Shown here piece by piece: positions 35,989 to 47,849 of a stretch of DNA of 64,000 nt; the first letter of the stretch is position 1; every line of letters starts with the position of its first letter. The position numbers and the translations under genes were made by a program. Below the pieces are notes generated by a model, which saw nothing but the letters and a program-made list of their open reading frames with translations, had not been told where the DNA came from and did not search any database. Origin of the DNA: Myxococcales bacterium (GTDB lineage: Bacteria; Myxococcota_A; Polyangia; Polyangiales; Polyangiaceae). Location of the stretch: contig JADJCA010000002.1 in NCBI GenBank assembly GCA_016703425.1, positions 186,001 through 250,000 on the forward strand. Reading direction: 5' to 3'.

Positions 35989-37311
35989 TCAAAGCTCAGC
36001 CCCGGTCGGAAGCCGGTCGCCTCGGGTTTCAACCCCGACGCCGAACAACAGCAAGACGAGGCCAGCGAGCGGAACGAGAGCCAAAAATCCCATCACGTGA
36101 AGCACCGACGCCCCGCCGCGAGCCACCCACGCCACCACGAGCGGACCGAGGACGGTGAGGTAACGCCCCGCGTTGAGGCAGAAGCCGGCGCCGGTGCCTC
36201 GGAGGTGCGGAGGAAACAGCTCGGGGAGGTAAAACTGGAACGCCGCAAACACGCCGTAGGCCGAGACAGAGACCAACCCCACGAGCAGGATTCGCGTGGA
36301 AGGTGCCCAAGCGGGCACGAACGTGACCAGTAGCGCGACGACGCTGAACGCGAAATACGCGAAGAAGAGCGGGCGCCGACCGAAGCGCTCCGCGAGCGGC
36401 GCGGCGAGCAACGAGCCGATGAGGCCGCCGATGTTGAACGACATCATGGCGCGCGTGACGAAGGCTGCGCGGTGTTGGGCGAGCTCCTTCGCCGTTGCGT
36501 GCGGCATCGCTTCGTCGGCAAGGAAGGTGGCGATCATCGGAAGGAACGCGCTCGAGACCCAGAAGGTGAGCAGCGCCACGGTGGCGACCATGAGACCGCC
36601 AACGGTGCGGCGGCGGAGCTCGGGCGAAAAGAGGGCACCGATGTGGCCGCGGGCGGGAGCCTCCACACGCGCGAACGACTCCGGCTCACGCAGCTTTCGC
36701 CTTAGGAGGAGCGCGACGAAGGCGGGAAGCGCGCCGCAAGCCATCACGACGCGCCACGAGAGCGACGGGTCGCGCGCGACGGCTTCGATCTCGCGCGTGA
36801 AGACGTGGCTGATGAAGATGGCGAGGAACACGCCGGCCGGCGCTGAGGTGAAGAGCACCGCGCCCAGATCGACGCGTCGACTCTCGGGAACCGTCTCTGC
36901 GACGAGGGTGGCGCCGGCGGCCCATTCGCCTCCGATGCCGAGCGCCGTGAGCAAGCGCAGCGCCGCAAAGACCCAGAGGTTCGGCGCAAAGGCCGACGCC
37001 AGCGTCCCGAGCGAGAAGAGCAGCATCGTGAGGACCACGGTGCGGGTCCGGCCGATGCGGTCGGAGAGGCGACCAAAGAGGATGCCGCCCGTCGCCCAAC
37101 CGAAGAGCATCACCGCGGTGAGGACGCCGGTCCAGTAGCCGATCGCGGCGCGGGCGCTTGGCGCCTGGGGCGAAATGTGGAGCAGGTTCGGGATGGCGAG
37201 CGGCGAGACGAAGTTGAAGAGCATCGAGTCCATGAGGTCGAAGCCGAGCCCAAGCCAAGCCGCGAACACGACGAAACGTTGGTACCGAGTGAGCGGCTCG
37301 CGCGACGCCAT
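35989..37311 (-). CDS. MFS transporter, sugar/organic acid:H+ symporter type
   Basis: 440 aa from the ATG at 37311 (MASREPLTRYQRFVVFAAWL); an ATG four codons earlier is possible, and neither has a clear ribosome site. Twelve TM segments can be traced. The loop 2-3 motif reads GRLSDRIGRTRT, the matching loop 8-9 motif reads AERFGRRPLF, and the helix 5 region reads GIGGEWAAGATLVAE. These match the metabolite:H+ symporter (ShiA/aromatic acid) branch. Its start codon lies only 36 bp from the divergent extensin-like gene, so the promoters overlap. Confidence 0.88.
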   Translation of the reverse strand: MASREPLTRYQRFVVFAAWLGLGFDLMDSMLFNFVSPLAIPNLLHISPQAPSARAAIGYWTGVLTAVMLFGWATGGILFGRLSDRIGRTRTVVLTMLLFSLGTLASAFAPNLWVFAALRLLTALGIGGEWAAGATLVAETVPESRRVDLGAVLFTSAPAGVFLAIFISHVFTREIEAVARDPSLSWRVVMACGALPAFVALLLRRKLREPESFARVEAPARGHIGALFSPELRRRTVGGLMVATVALLTFWVSSAFLPMIATFLADEAMPHATAKELAQHRAAFVTRAMMSFNIGGLIGSLLAAPLAERFGRRPLFFAYFAFSVVALLVTFVPAWAPSTRILLVGLVSVSAYGVFAAFQFYLPELFPPHLRGTGAGFCLNAGRYLTVLGPLVVAWVARGGASVLHVMGFLALVPLAGLVLLLFGVGVETRGDRLPTGAEL

Positions 37312-37347
37312 GGGGGCCAACATACCGGGACCACGGGAAAAATCGCG

Positions 37348-38181
37348 ATGCAACGAACCGAGCCAAGATCCGACGCGTCGCTCCGTCTAACGCTCGTGCG
37401 TTACCGCTCGCTCGGGGTCGTCGCCTTTAGCTTGTGCCTCGTCAGCGCGGCCGCGGCCGATGCTCCAACGCCGTCGGCGGCGGCGCCGCCAACGCCTGCC
37501 GCAGCGGCGCAGCCCGCGAGCGCGGCCGTCGCCAATCCTGTCGTCGGTCGCATGGCCAACCTCGACCCGAACGACGATCTCATCGTGGCGCCGCCGGCCC
37601 CCGTCGATGGCTGCGAGGCGAAGCTCAAGGCCGCGGGCATCAAGACGATCGCTGCGAAGCTCCCGGTTCATGAGGCCGGCAAGAAGCGGAAGATCATGTG
37701 CGGCGCCGAACAAGTCGTCACCTACCTCGGCAGCCCCGCGCAGATCGCCTACGAGCCTCCGCCGCTCGTGACCTGCGCCGCGGCGCTCGCGCTCGGCAAG
37801 CTCGACGAGATCGTCGTCGCCGAGTCGCAACGGATCTACGGCAAGCCCGTCGTTCGCATTCGTCAGATCGGCACGTACGCGTGCCGCGAGATGGCGAACT
37901 ACCCGGGGTGGGTCAGCGAGCACAGCTACGCGAACGCCATCGACCTCGAAGCGTTCGTGCTGAAGGATGGGCGGGAGGTGACGGTGCTGCGGGACTTCGA
38001 CGCCAAGAACGAGGCGCCGAAGAAGAAGGGCGGCCAGCTACTCCTGGGCATCGCCCGGAGGACCTACGACGAGGACCTCTTCTCCGTGGTGCTCACGCCG
38101 CACTTCGACGCGCTTCATCGCAATCACTTTCATCTCGACCTGGCCCGATACCGAACCGACGGGACGAGACCGCGAAGCTAG
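37348..38181 (+). CDS. Extensin-like family secreted protein
   Basis: 277 aa from the ATG at 37348. A signal peptide (about 20-38, SLGVVAFSLCLVSAAAA) precedes an Ala/Pro linker (about 38-65). The C-terminal domain contains paired Cys, GWVSEHSYANAIDLEAFVLK and DALHRNHFHLDLARY. The conserved His and Asp residues match bacterial extensin-like (pfam06904) proteins, thought to act on the cell envelope and to resemble metal-dependent peptidoglycan peptidases. The in-frame upstream sequence overlaps the divergent transporter and is not protein-like. Confidence 0.85.
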   Translation: MQRTEPRSDASLRLTLVRYRSLGVVAFSLCLVSAAAADAPTPSAAAPPTPAAAAQPASAAVANPVVGRMANLDPNDDLIVAPPAPVDGCEAKLKAAGIKTIAAKLPVHEAGKKRKIMCGAEQVVTYLGSPAQIAYEPPPLVTCAAALALGKLDEIVVAESQRIYGKPVVRIRQIGTYACREMANYPGWVSEHSYANAIDLEAFVLKDGREVTVLRDFDAKNEAPKKKGGQLLLGIARRTYDEDLFSVVLTPHFDALHRNHFHLDLARYRTDGTRPRS

Positions 38182-38213
38182 AGCACCCTTCGCTTGGGCG
38201 ACGGAGAGCAGGA

Positions 38214-38666
38214 TCAGCGGCGCGCGCGGCGGCGACCGGCGAAGGCGAAGATGCCCGTGCTCGCGGCGGCGAAGGCCAGCGCAAGTGGGCCGAAGATGCC
38301 AAGGCGAACGAACGCCGCCTGACGAGCCGCGGCGAGGCCAAGCTCGCGGGCCTCCGACGTGAGGGACGTGTTGGCTGCCCAACGCTCGGTCAACGTGGCG
38401 AGGCCGTACGCGTGCACAGCGCACGCAATGAGGCAGAGGAGCGCGGTGAACGCCAAGAGGCCCACGGCCGCGAGGGTCCCGGCGTCCACGCCCGACGAGG
38501 GGGCGCGCTTGGGGGCTTCGGGTCCGGCCCCGGGAGCCTTGTAGGAGATGGCCGGCGCGAAGGCTGGGACCGGCCGCATGGGCGCTGTCCGAACAATGGG
38601 CGAGGGCCCGGGCATCGGCAGCGAATAGGGAGGAACCGGCGCAGCGTAGACGTGGGGCGTCGACAT
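38214..38666 (-). CDS. Small Pro-rich membrane protein
   Basis: Unrecognised 150-aa protein from the ATG at 38666, with AGAAGG 6 bases upstream. The N-terminal 65 residues are Pro/Ala/Tyr-rich (VPPYSLPMPGPSP). Two TM segments follow, LAAVGLLAFTALLCLIACAV and LGIFGPLALAFAAASTGIFA, with a basic end (GRRRARR). It lies just past the rpsS terminator on the same strand and converges with the extensin-like gene. Confidence 0.66.
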   Translation of the reverse strand: MSTPHVYAAPVPPYSLPMPGPSPIVRTAPMRPVPAFAPAISYKAPGAGPEAPKRAPSSGVDAGTLAAVGLLAFTALLCLIACAVHAYGLATLTERWAANTSLTSEARELGLAAARQAAFVRLGIFGPLALAFAAASTGIFAFAGRRRARR

Positions 38667-38738
38667 CATCGACCTTCTGTACGGCGAGGGGGCCCAGAGC
38701 CTTCCCGCTCTCCTCCCCGTGAACGTGCCCCACAAACG

Positions 38739-38763
38739 GAAAAAGGCCCCTCGCGGGGCCTTC
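38739..38763 (-). terminator. Rho-independent terminator after rpsS
   Basis: On the minus strand AGGCCCC-GCGA-GGGGCCT is followed by TTTTCC. It lies about 40 bases past the rpsS stop and marks the end of the rpsL-to-rpsS transcript at the point where rplV would normally follow. Confidence 0.88.
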
Positions 38764-38799
38764 GTCCTGGGAGCGAACGAGTCGCTCACCTTGGCGGTG

Positions 38800-39111
38800 T
38801 CACTTCTTGGGCGGCGGGGGCTTGCTGGCGCCAGCGGGGCCCTTGCCCTTCTTGTCGCCGGCGTGGCCGTGGAAGGTCCGCGTGGGAGCGAACTCACCCA
38901 GCTTGTGACCGACCATCTGCTCGGTCACGAACACCGGAACGAACTTGCGTCCGTTGTGCACCATGAACGTGAGACCAACAGCGTCCGGCGTGATGGTGCT
39001 GCGCCGTGACCAGGTCTTGATCATCTTCTTGGACTGCGCGGCCGCGGCGGAGGCGATCTTCTCGGCGAGATGACCGTCGACGAACGGGCCTTTCTTTACT
39101 GAACGAGGCAT
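38800..39111 (-). CDS. rpsS: 30S ribosomal protein uS19
   Basis: Small-subunit head protein uS19, 103 aa. It starts MPRSVKKGPFVDGHLAEKI and contains WSRRSTITPDAVGLTFMVHN and GHKLGEFAPTRTFHGHAGDK. A Gly/Pro/Lys-rich tail lengthens it slightly. It is the last gene of this ribosomal block, and rplV, its usual neighbour, is ~18.8 kb downstream. Confidence 0.97.
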   Translation of the reverse strand: MPRSVKKGPFVDGHLAEKIASAAAAQSKKMIKTWSRRSTITPDAVGLTFMVHNGRKFVPVFVTEQMVGHKLGEFAPTRTFHGHAGDKKGKGPAGASKPPPPKK

Positions 39112-39123
39112 AGGTGACTCCTC

Positions 39124-39957
39124 TTAGCCCTTCTGTCCGCGGCGCTTGACGATCATGCCGTCGGTCCGCTTGTTGTTGCGGGTCTTCTTGCCCTTGGAGA
39201 GCTGGCCCCACGGCGAGCATGGGTGCCGGCCGCCGGAGCTGCGCCCTTCGCCACCACCCATCGGGTGATCGACGGGGTTCATGGTGACGCCGCGGTTGTG
39301 AGGACGGCGACCGAGCCAGCGGGTGCGGCCGGCCTTGCCGAGCGTGATGTTCGCGTGCTCGATGTTGCCGACTTGACCGATGGTCGCGTGGCAGTCGAGG
39401 TGCACGAGGCGGACCTCCGTGGAGGGCAGACGCACCTGCGCGTAGTCGCCGTCTTTCGCCATGAGGACGGCGCCAACGCCGGCCGAGCGAACGAGCTGCG
39501 CGCCGCGCCCCTTCTTGAGCTCGACGTTGTGAATCGTCGTGCCAAGGGGGATGTGGCGGAGCGACATCGAGTTGCCGGGCTTGATGTCGGCGTTACGGCT
39601 CGAGATGACCGTGTCGCCGACGTTCATGCCTTCCGGCGCGATGATGTAGCTCTTGTCGCCGTCGGCGTAGTGCAGGAGCGCGATGCGCGCCGTGCGGTTC
39701 GGGTCGTACTCGACCGTCGCGACCTTGGCGGGGATGCCAATCTTGTCGCGCTTGAAGTCGATGATCCGGTAGCGCTGCTTGTGGCCACCGCCGCGGAAAC
39801 GCGACGTGATGCGGCCGTGGTTGTTGCGACCGCCCGAGTTGCTCTGGTGCTCCAGGAGCTTCTTCGGGGGCTTGGCGCCCTTCGTGATCTCCTTGAAGTC
39901 GGAGACGGTGTAGTAGCGCCGCGCGGGAGATGTCGGCTTAAAGGATTTGGTACCCAT
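39124..39957 (-). CDS. rplB: 50S ribosomal protein uL2
   Basis: Peptidyl-transferase-centre protein uL2, 277 aa. It contains GRNNHGRITSRFRGGGHKQR, the SH3-like region, and the conserved C-terminal VTMNPVDHPMGGGEGRS. It lies 18 bp after rplW and 12 bp before rpsS. Confidence 0.98.
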   Translation of the reverse strand: MGTKSFKPTSPARRYYTVSDFKEITKGAKPPKKLLEHQSNSGGRNNHGRITSRFRGGGHKQRYRIIDFKRDKIGIPAKVATVEYDPNRTARIALLHYADGDKSYIIAPEGMNVGDTVISSRNADIKPGNSMSLRHIPLGTTIHNVELKKGRGAQLVRSAGVGAVLMAKDGDYAQVRLPSTEVRLVHLDCHATIGQVGNIEHANITLGKAGRTRWLGRRPHNRGVTMNPVDHPMGGGEGRSSGGRHPCSPWGQLSKGKKTRNNKRTDGMIVKRRGQKG

Positions 39958-39975
39958 GATTTTGCCTGCTCTCCG

Positions 39976-40278
39976 TCAGCTCGCGCTGCCGGCGCTGTCG
40001 TCAAAGAAGTCGATGTTCTGACCGTCGGCCAGCTTGACCATCGCCTTCTTCCAGTTCTGCATCTTGGCGACAGTCCGCCCCATGCGACGGTCTTTGCCGC
40101 GCATGACGAGCGTGTGCACGCCGGTGACCTTCACGCCGAAGAGAGCCTCCACGGCCTGACGAATCTGAATCTTGTTCGCCGTGCGGGCGACTTCGAAGAC
40201 GACCGTGTTGTGCTGACGAAGGAGGCTTGCCTTCTCCGTGAGCACGATGGGACGCCGAATGATTTGCTCGGGGCTCAT
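39976..40278 (-). CDS. rplW: 50S ribosomal protein uL23
   Basis: Exit-site protein uL23, docking site of trigger factor and SRP, 100 aa. It contains RRPIVLTEKASLLRQHNTVV, KIQIRQAVEALFGVKVTGVH and KDRRMGRTVAKMQNWKKAMV. It overlaps the end of rplD by 4 bp (ATGA). Confidence 0.97.
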   Translation of the reverse strand: MSPEQIIRRPIVLTEKASLLRQHNTVVFEVARTANKIQIRQAVEALFGVKVTGVHTLVMRGKDRRMGRTVAKMQNWKKAMVKLADGQNIDFFDDSAGSAS

Positions 40279-40970
40279 TTCGCGCCTCCCTTGGCCTTGG
40301 CAGCGGCGGCGGGCGCCGCCTTCTTGAGGAGTCGGGCCTCGAGCGCCTTGGCCGCGTCCTGCGAGAGGACGAGGTGATCGTGGCGCAGGAGGTCGTAGAC
40401 GTTGACGCCTTCCGGCGGCAAGAACTGGTGGTCCTTCGAGTTGCGGATCGACATCCGCAGCTTGTCGTTGGACGCGGCGTCCACGACGAGGGCCTTCGAG
40501 GCCGCGCCAGAGGCGCGCGCCTTGGTGACGCCGAGCTTGTCGAGCGCGCCCAAGAGACCCTTGGTCTTGATCTCGGGAAGCTCGATGCGGTCGACGACGA
40601 CGAGGCGGCCTTCCTTCAAGAAGAGGCTGAGGGCGCTCGTGAGCGCCTTCTGCCGCATCTTGGCCGGGGGCCGGTAGCTCCAGTCGCGCGGGCGCGGCGG
40701 GTGCGCCTGGCCACCGCCGACGAACGTCGGAGCTCGCTTGGAGCCGTGACGTGCGCTGCCGGTGCCCTTCTGCTTGTAGAGCTTCTTGGTGCTGCCGCTG
40801 ACGGCAGAGCGTTCTTTCGCGGCTGCGGTGCCTTGGCGCCGCGATGCGAGTTGGGCCTTCACGATCTCGTAGAAGAGTCCTTCGTTCACTTCCGTGGCGA
40901 AGACCTCATCGGCGAGGTTGAGCGTGCCGACCTTCTCGCGCTTCAGGTTGAAGACGTCGATGGTTGCCAT
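40275..40970 (-). CDS. rplD: 50S ribosomal protein uL4
   Basis: Large-subunit protein uL4, in E. coli the repressor of the S10 operon, 231 aa. It contains SAVSGSTKKLYKQKGTGSAR, HGSKRAPTFVGGGQAHPPRP and the C-terminal VNVYDLLRHDHLVLSQDAAK. An Ala/Lys tail (KKAAPAAAAKAKGG) is added. It starts only 14 bp after rpsJ, so there is no room for rplC, which normally lies between them. Confidence 0.97.
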   Translation of the reverse strand: MATIDVFNLKREKVGTLNLADEVFATEVNEGLFYEIVKAQLASRRQGTAAAKERSAVSGSTKKLYKQKGTGSARHGSKRAPTFVGGGQAHPPRPRDWSYRPPAKMRQKALTSALSLFLKEGRLVVVDRIELPEIKTKGLLGALDKLGVTKARASGAASKALVVDAASNDKLRMSIRNSKDHQFLPPEGVNVYDLLRHDHLVLSQDAAKALEARLLKKAAPAAAAKAKGGAK

Positions 40971-40984
40971 GATTCAGCTCTCCC

Positions 40985-41290
40985 TCAGCTCTTGATCTCG
41001 ACGTCGACGCCCGCTGAAAGATCCAGCTTCATGAGGGCGTCGAGTGTCTGCTGCGTCGGGTCCAGAATGTCGAGGAGACGCTTGTGCGTCCGGATCTCGA
41101 ACTGCTCCCGAGACTTCTTATCCACGTGGGGTCCGCGAAGGACGGTGTAGCGCGAGATGTGCGTGGGGAGCGGGATCGGCCCTGCCACGCGCGCGCCGGT
41201 GCGCTTCGCGGTGTCAACGATGTCACTCGCTGACTTGTCGAGAAGCTGGTGATCGAACGCCTTGAGGCGAATACGAATCTTGGTCGACAT
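40985..41290 (-). CDS. rpsJ: 30S ribosomal protein uS10
   Basis: Small-subunit protein uS10 (also NusE in antitermination), 101 aa. It contains IRIRLKAFDHQLLDKSASDI, the loop GPIPLPTHISRYTVLRGPHV and the end LSAGVDVEIKS. It follows tuf by 13 bp and precedes rplD directly. Confidence 0.97.
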   Translation of the reverse strand: MSTKIRIRLKAFDHQLLDKSASDIVDTAKRTGARVAGPIPLPTHISRYTVLRGPHVDKKSREQFEIRTHKRLLDILDPTQQTLDALMKLDLSAGVDVEIKS

Positions 41291-41303
41291 TAGGTTTCTC
41301 GCC

Positions 41304-42495
<1,192 letters not shown>

Positions 42496-42620
42496 GACGG
42501 TCTCTCCAGGGTGTTCGCTTGCCCCTCGCGGGGTCGTCGGCCTCGATGGAGGCCATTGTTGTCATTCCAGGGAGCTGCTGTCCTGCCAGCCCCAAACCTT
42601 CGGGTTAGGCCCGACCAAAT

Positions 42621-44744
<2,124 letters not shown>

Positions 44745-45064
44745 GGGTCGTCCTGAGGGGTCTTCGGAGGGTCGTCTTTCGGGGGGTCGTCGGAGCTTTG
44801 GGGAGCGTTGGGATCGAAGCTTGGGCGCTGAATGCACGAAACCCTCCCCGGCCCGGCTCCCCGCGATGTGGGGAGCGCTATGTTCCGGAGAGGGTGTCGG
44901 GGTACGGCCTTAGGTTGTTGCTCTCGCGAGGAGAGCGGTGCTCGTTTAGAGCGGCGGCGGCGTAACCCGATCCTTATGTCGAGAAGTTCATTCGGCGATG
45001 CGTGTCCTTGCGAGTGAGTGACGGGTGGCGAGGGCGCTAGTCAGCGTGGCTAGCGCGCCTCACA
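44745..45064. other. rpsG-fusA intergenic region
   Basis: This 320-bp spacer is unusually long for the str operon. It contains inverted repeats (for example GCTCTC/GAGAGC at 44920-44936) but no U-tract terminator and no small gene that I can support. A fusA promoter or processing site may lie here. Confidence 0.4.
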
Positions 45065-45535
45065 TCACCAACGGTAGTGAGCGAACGCCTTGTTGGCGTC
45101 GGCCATCTTGTGCGTGTCGTCGCGCTTCTTGACGGCGTTGCCGCGGCCGTTGGCCGCGTCGATGAGCTCGCCAGCGAGGCGCTCGCGCATCGTCTTCTCG
45201 CCGCGATCGCGGGAGTAGGTGACGAGCCAGCGCATGCCGAGGGCAACGCGGCGCTCGGGGCGCACTTCGACCGGCACCTGGTAGGTGGCACCGCCGACGC
45301 GGCGGCTCTTGACCTCGAGCTTCGGCTTGACGTTGTCCAAGGCCTTGCGGAAGACCTCGATGGCGTCCTCCTTGAAGCGCTCGGTGATGATGTCGAAGGC
45401 GCCGTAGAGAATGCTCTCTGCAGTGGCCTTCTTGCCGCTCAGCATGATCGTGTTGGTGAACTTGCTGACGAGCTTGTCCTTGTACTTGGGGTCCGGGATG
45501 ATCCGGCGCTTGGGTACTTCGCGTCTGCGCGACAT
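45065..45535 (-). CDS. rpsG: 30S ribosomal protein uS7
   Basis: Small-subunit head protein uS7, 156 aa, the usual length. It starts MSRRREVPKRRIIPDPKYKD and contains KLVSKFTNTIMLSGKKATAE, RRVGGATYQVPVEVRPERRV and KRDDTHKMADANKAFAHYRW. It lies 18 bp after rpsL. Confidence 0.98.
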   Translation of the reverse strand: MSRRREVPKRRIIPDPKYKDKLVSKFTNTIMLSGKKATAESILYGAFDIITERFKEDAIEVFRKALDNVKPKLEVKSRRVGGATYQVPVEVRPERRVALGMRWLVTYSRDRGEKTMRERLAGELIDAANGRGNAVKKRDDTHKMADANKAFAHYRW

Positions 45536-45553
45536 GGCTTGCTCCTAAATCCT

Positions 45554-45952
45554 TCAGGCCTTGGGCCGCTTGACGCCGTACTTGGAACGGCTTCGGTTGC
45601 GGTTGACCTTGTTGGTCGACGAGGGGCCGATGGCGCCAGAGGCGTCGAGCGTCCCGCGGATGACGTGATAGCGAACGCCCGGGAGATCCTTGACGCGGCC
45701 ACCGCGGATAAGGACGACCGAGTGCTCCTGGAGGTTGTGCCCTTCGCCCGGGATATAGGAGGTGACCTCCATCCCGTTGGTGAGGCGAACGCGGCAAACC
45801 TTGCGGAGTGCGGAGTTCGGCTTCTTCGGCGTGGTCGTGTAAACACGAACACAAACGCCGCGCTTTTGCGGGCAGCTCTTGAGCGCCGGCGAGGCGGTCT
45901 TCCAGCGGGTGGCCTCGCGGCCCTTGTTGATCAGCTGATTGATGGTGGGCAT
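45554..45952 (-). CDS. rpsL: 30S ribosomal protein uS12
   Basis: Decoding-centre protein uS12, 132 aa. It starts MPTINQLINKGREATRWKTA and contains CVRVYTTTPKKPNSALRKVC and SYIPGEGHNLQEHSVVLIRG. Lys residues at the TTPKKPNSALRK loop (streptomycin-sensitive type) are present. It is the first gene of the block, about 75 bases downstream of a strong promoter. Confidence 0.98.
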   Translation of the reverse strand: MPTINQLINKGREATRWKTASPALKSCPQKRGVCVRVYTTTPKKPNSALRKVCRVRLTNGMEVTSYIPGEGHNLQEHSVVLIRGGRVKDLPGVRYHVIRGTLDASGAIGPSSTNKVNRNRSRSKYGVKRPKA

Positions 45953-46025
45953 TCGAAGGGAAACTCGGAGGGTTTCGAACAGTTAGGGAGCGGAAGACGC
46001 TCCTCTCCCGGAAGCGGGGGAGCGC

Positions 46026-46053
46026 ACTCTACTCGCGGGGGGTGGACTGTCAA
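46026..46053 (-). promoter_or_regulatory. rpsL: Sigma70 promoter for the rpsL-rpsS block
   Basis: On the minus strand a perfect TTGACA (-35) is followed after 16 bases by TAGAGT (-10). It lies about 75 bases before rpsL and explains expression of the str-S10 block. Confidence 0.78.
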
Positions 46054-46125
46054 GCGTCGCGGGGGGTGTCGATTCGAGGAAAAGTGCCCGCGGCGGAGGC
46101 GAGGCAGGCGCGTTAGGCTACTCGG

Positions 46126-46611
46126 GTGGAATCGCACGAGTTCGACGAGGAGGAGTTCTTCGGCGCCATTGAGCGCAGCGGCGCCCGCGCGCTGCTCATC
46201 GGACGGCGAGCCCTTATCGCGATTGGTCTGCCCTTGGTCACCTTCGACTACGACTATTGGGTCCACATCGACGACATCGAGCGATTCAACGCCGCGTTGG
46301 AAGCGCTGGAGCACTACCCGTCGGTGCCCCCGGAGGAGGCTCGCAAGCGAGGTCGATATTCCATCGAAAATGGCGAACACATCGACGTGATGGTGGCGCG
46401 GTCGAAGGGTACGGGCGACGCCGCGCTCACCTTCGACGAGGCCTGGGCGTCTCGCGAGAAGGTGGTCTTCACGGAACGAGTCTCGATCGCGGTCCCGCGC
46501 GCCGAGGATCTGGTTCGGACGAAACGGTGGGCGTCCCGGAACAAGGACTTGGCGGACATCCAGATGATCGAAGCCGTGCTGCTCCAAAAGAAACGTGGTG
46601 GCGCGCTATGA
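46126..46611 (+). CDS. Nucleotidyltransferase-fold protein (MNT/AbiEii-like)
   Basis: 161 aa from a GTG. LLIGRRALIAIGLPLVTFDY (about 23-42) with Asp41 and Asp43 (FDYDYWV) matches the G-x-x-A...D-x-D core of minimal nucleotidyltransferases. The first Gly pair is altered (IGRRA, usually GGxA). The C-terminal half has AVPRAEDLVRTKRWASRNKD, the usual end of this family. Its stop overlaps the start of a small partner gene (ATGA), as in two-gene toxin-antitoxin-like modules. Confidence 0.75.
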   Translation: MESHEFDEEEFFGAIERSGARALLIGRRALIAIGLPLVTFDYDYWVHIDDIERFNAALEALEHYPSVPPEEARKRGRYSIENGEHIDVMVARSKGTGDAALTFDEAWASREKVVFTERVSIAVPRAEDLVRTKRWASRNKDLADIQMIEAVLLQKKRGGAL

Positions 46612-46853
46612 AGAGGCCGCAACTTGAGCCCTGGGTCGCCGCCATCTATGACGCGCCGCTTGAGCCGGAGGAGTTCGAAAGGCGCCTTGCCAAGTGCAGA
46701 GAGGAGCTCGAAGGAGAGGAGCTCGAAAACATCCTCTCGCTCACGGACTGGTTCCAGCGCAGGTATCCCACCGCAAAGGCACGACTCAGCTACGCGCGTA
46801 GGAACGCGAAGCAATGGGCGTCGCAGATGACCAATCGACCAGTGCCTCGTTGA
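46608..46853 (+). CDS. Small partner of the nucleotidyltransferase gene
   Basis: Unrecognised 81-aa protein that starts inside the previous stop (ATGA). It is mostly helical and charged (EPEEFERRLAKCREELEGEE) and ends basic (RRNAKQWASQMTNRPVPR). It is too short and lacks the RxxxxH of HEPN toxins. Tight coupling suggests that it binds or regulates the nucleotidyltransferase. Confidence 0.68.
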   Translation: MKRPQLEPWVAAIYDAPLEPEEFERRLAKCREELEGEELENILSLTDWFQRRYPTAKARLSYARRNAKQWASQMTNRPVPR

Positions 46854-46892
46854 CCCGGGCGGCCCACCATCCGTAGGCTTCGCGGCGCCGCG

Positions 46893-47849
46893 ATGCTCCT
46901 CCCGTTCGGACAAGCCGATGAATGGATCGAGAAGATCCTCGGCATTCCGCGCGCGGCGACGGAACGGCTCGCCCTCACACTCTTCGTCTTCGTCGTCTAC
47001 ATCGCGCTCCGCGGCCTCACGCGGCGCATCGTCTCGAAGACCGTCGATGATCCGGCCTCGCGCTTTTCGCTCACGAAGGCGCTGACCTACGGCTACGCGT
47101 TCGTCGCGTTCCTGGTCATCATTCGCATTTGGTTCGAGAGCATCACGGGCCTCGCGACGTACCTCGGTCTCTTGTCGGCGGGCATCGCCATCGCGCTCCA
47201 AGATCCGCTCGCAAACCTCGCCGGCTGGGTCTTCATTCTGCTTCGCACACCGTTTCGTATCGGCGATCGCATCGAGATCGGTCCGCACGTGGGCGACGTC
47301 GTCGACATCCGGCCGTTTCGGTTCGTGCTCCTCGAGGTCGGCAAGTGGGTGCACGCCGAGCAGAGCACGGGCCGCGCGATTCACGTGCCCAACGGCTGGG
47401 TCTTCAAGCAGTCGGTGTCGAACTACGAGGAGGCCTTTGGCTTCATCTGGAACGAGATGGAGGTGGTCGTCACCTTCGAGAGCGACTGGCGCGCCGCGAA
47501 GGCCAAGCTCGAAGCGATCCTCGCGAAGAACACCGAAGGCGTCTCGCAAGACGACCTCGACAAGATCGCCCAGAAGGCGGACGAGTACCACATACGCGTG
47601 GGCAAGGTGACGCCGGTGGTCTGGACCACGGTGGTCGACCACGGCGTGAAGCTCTCGCTCCGTTACATGTGCAAGCCGCGCGATCGACGGCGGTCGACGA
47701 GCACGATCTGGGAAGCGATCTTGGACGCGTTCCAAGACGACGCGCGGATCGAGTTCGCGTACCCGACGACGCGCCGCTACGACGGGCGCTTCGAAGGGAA
47801 GTCCGCCGGTGGCGGCTCGGAAAAAGCCGCTCCGGAGAAGGCCACATAG
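46893..47849 (+). CDS. Small-conductance mechanosensitive channel (MscS family)
   Basis: Inner-membrane channel, 318 aa. Three hydrophobic segments lead to the pore helix and beta domain: LATYLGLLSAGIAIALQDPL, ANLAGWVFILLRTPFRIGDR and IHVPNGWVFKQSVSNYEEAF, which are MscS signatures. The C-terminal domain (about 190-290) is the cytosolic vestibule. It gates on membrane tension to relieve hypo-osmotic stress. A Gly/Ala/Lys tail follows. Confidence 0.9.
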   Translation: MLLPFGQADEWIEKILGIPRAATERLALTLFVFVVYIALRGLTRRIVSKTVDDPASRFSLTKALTYGYAFVAFLVIIRIWFESITGLATYLGLLSAGIAIALQDPLANLAGWVFILLRTPFRIGDRIEIGPHVGDVVDIRPFRFVLLEVGKWVHAEQSTGRAIHVPNGWVFKQSVSNYEEAFGFIWNEMEVVVTFESDWRAAKAKLEAILAKNTEGVSQDDLDKIAQKADEYHIRVGKVTPVVWTTVVDHGVKLSLRYMCKPRDRRRSTSTIWEAILDAFQDDARIEFAYPTTRRYDGRFEGKSAGGGSEKAAPEKAT

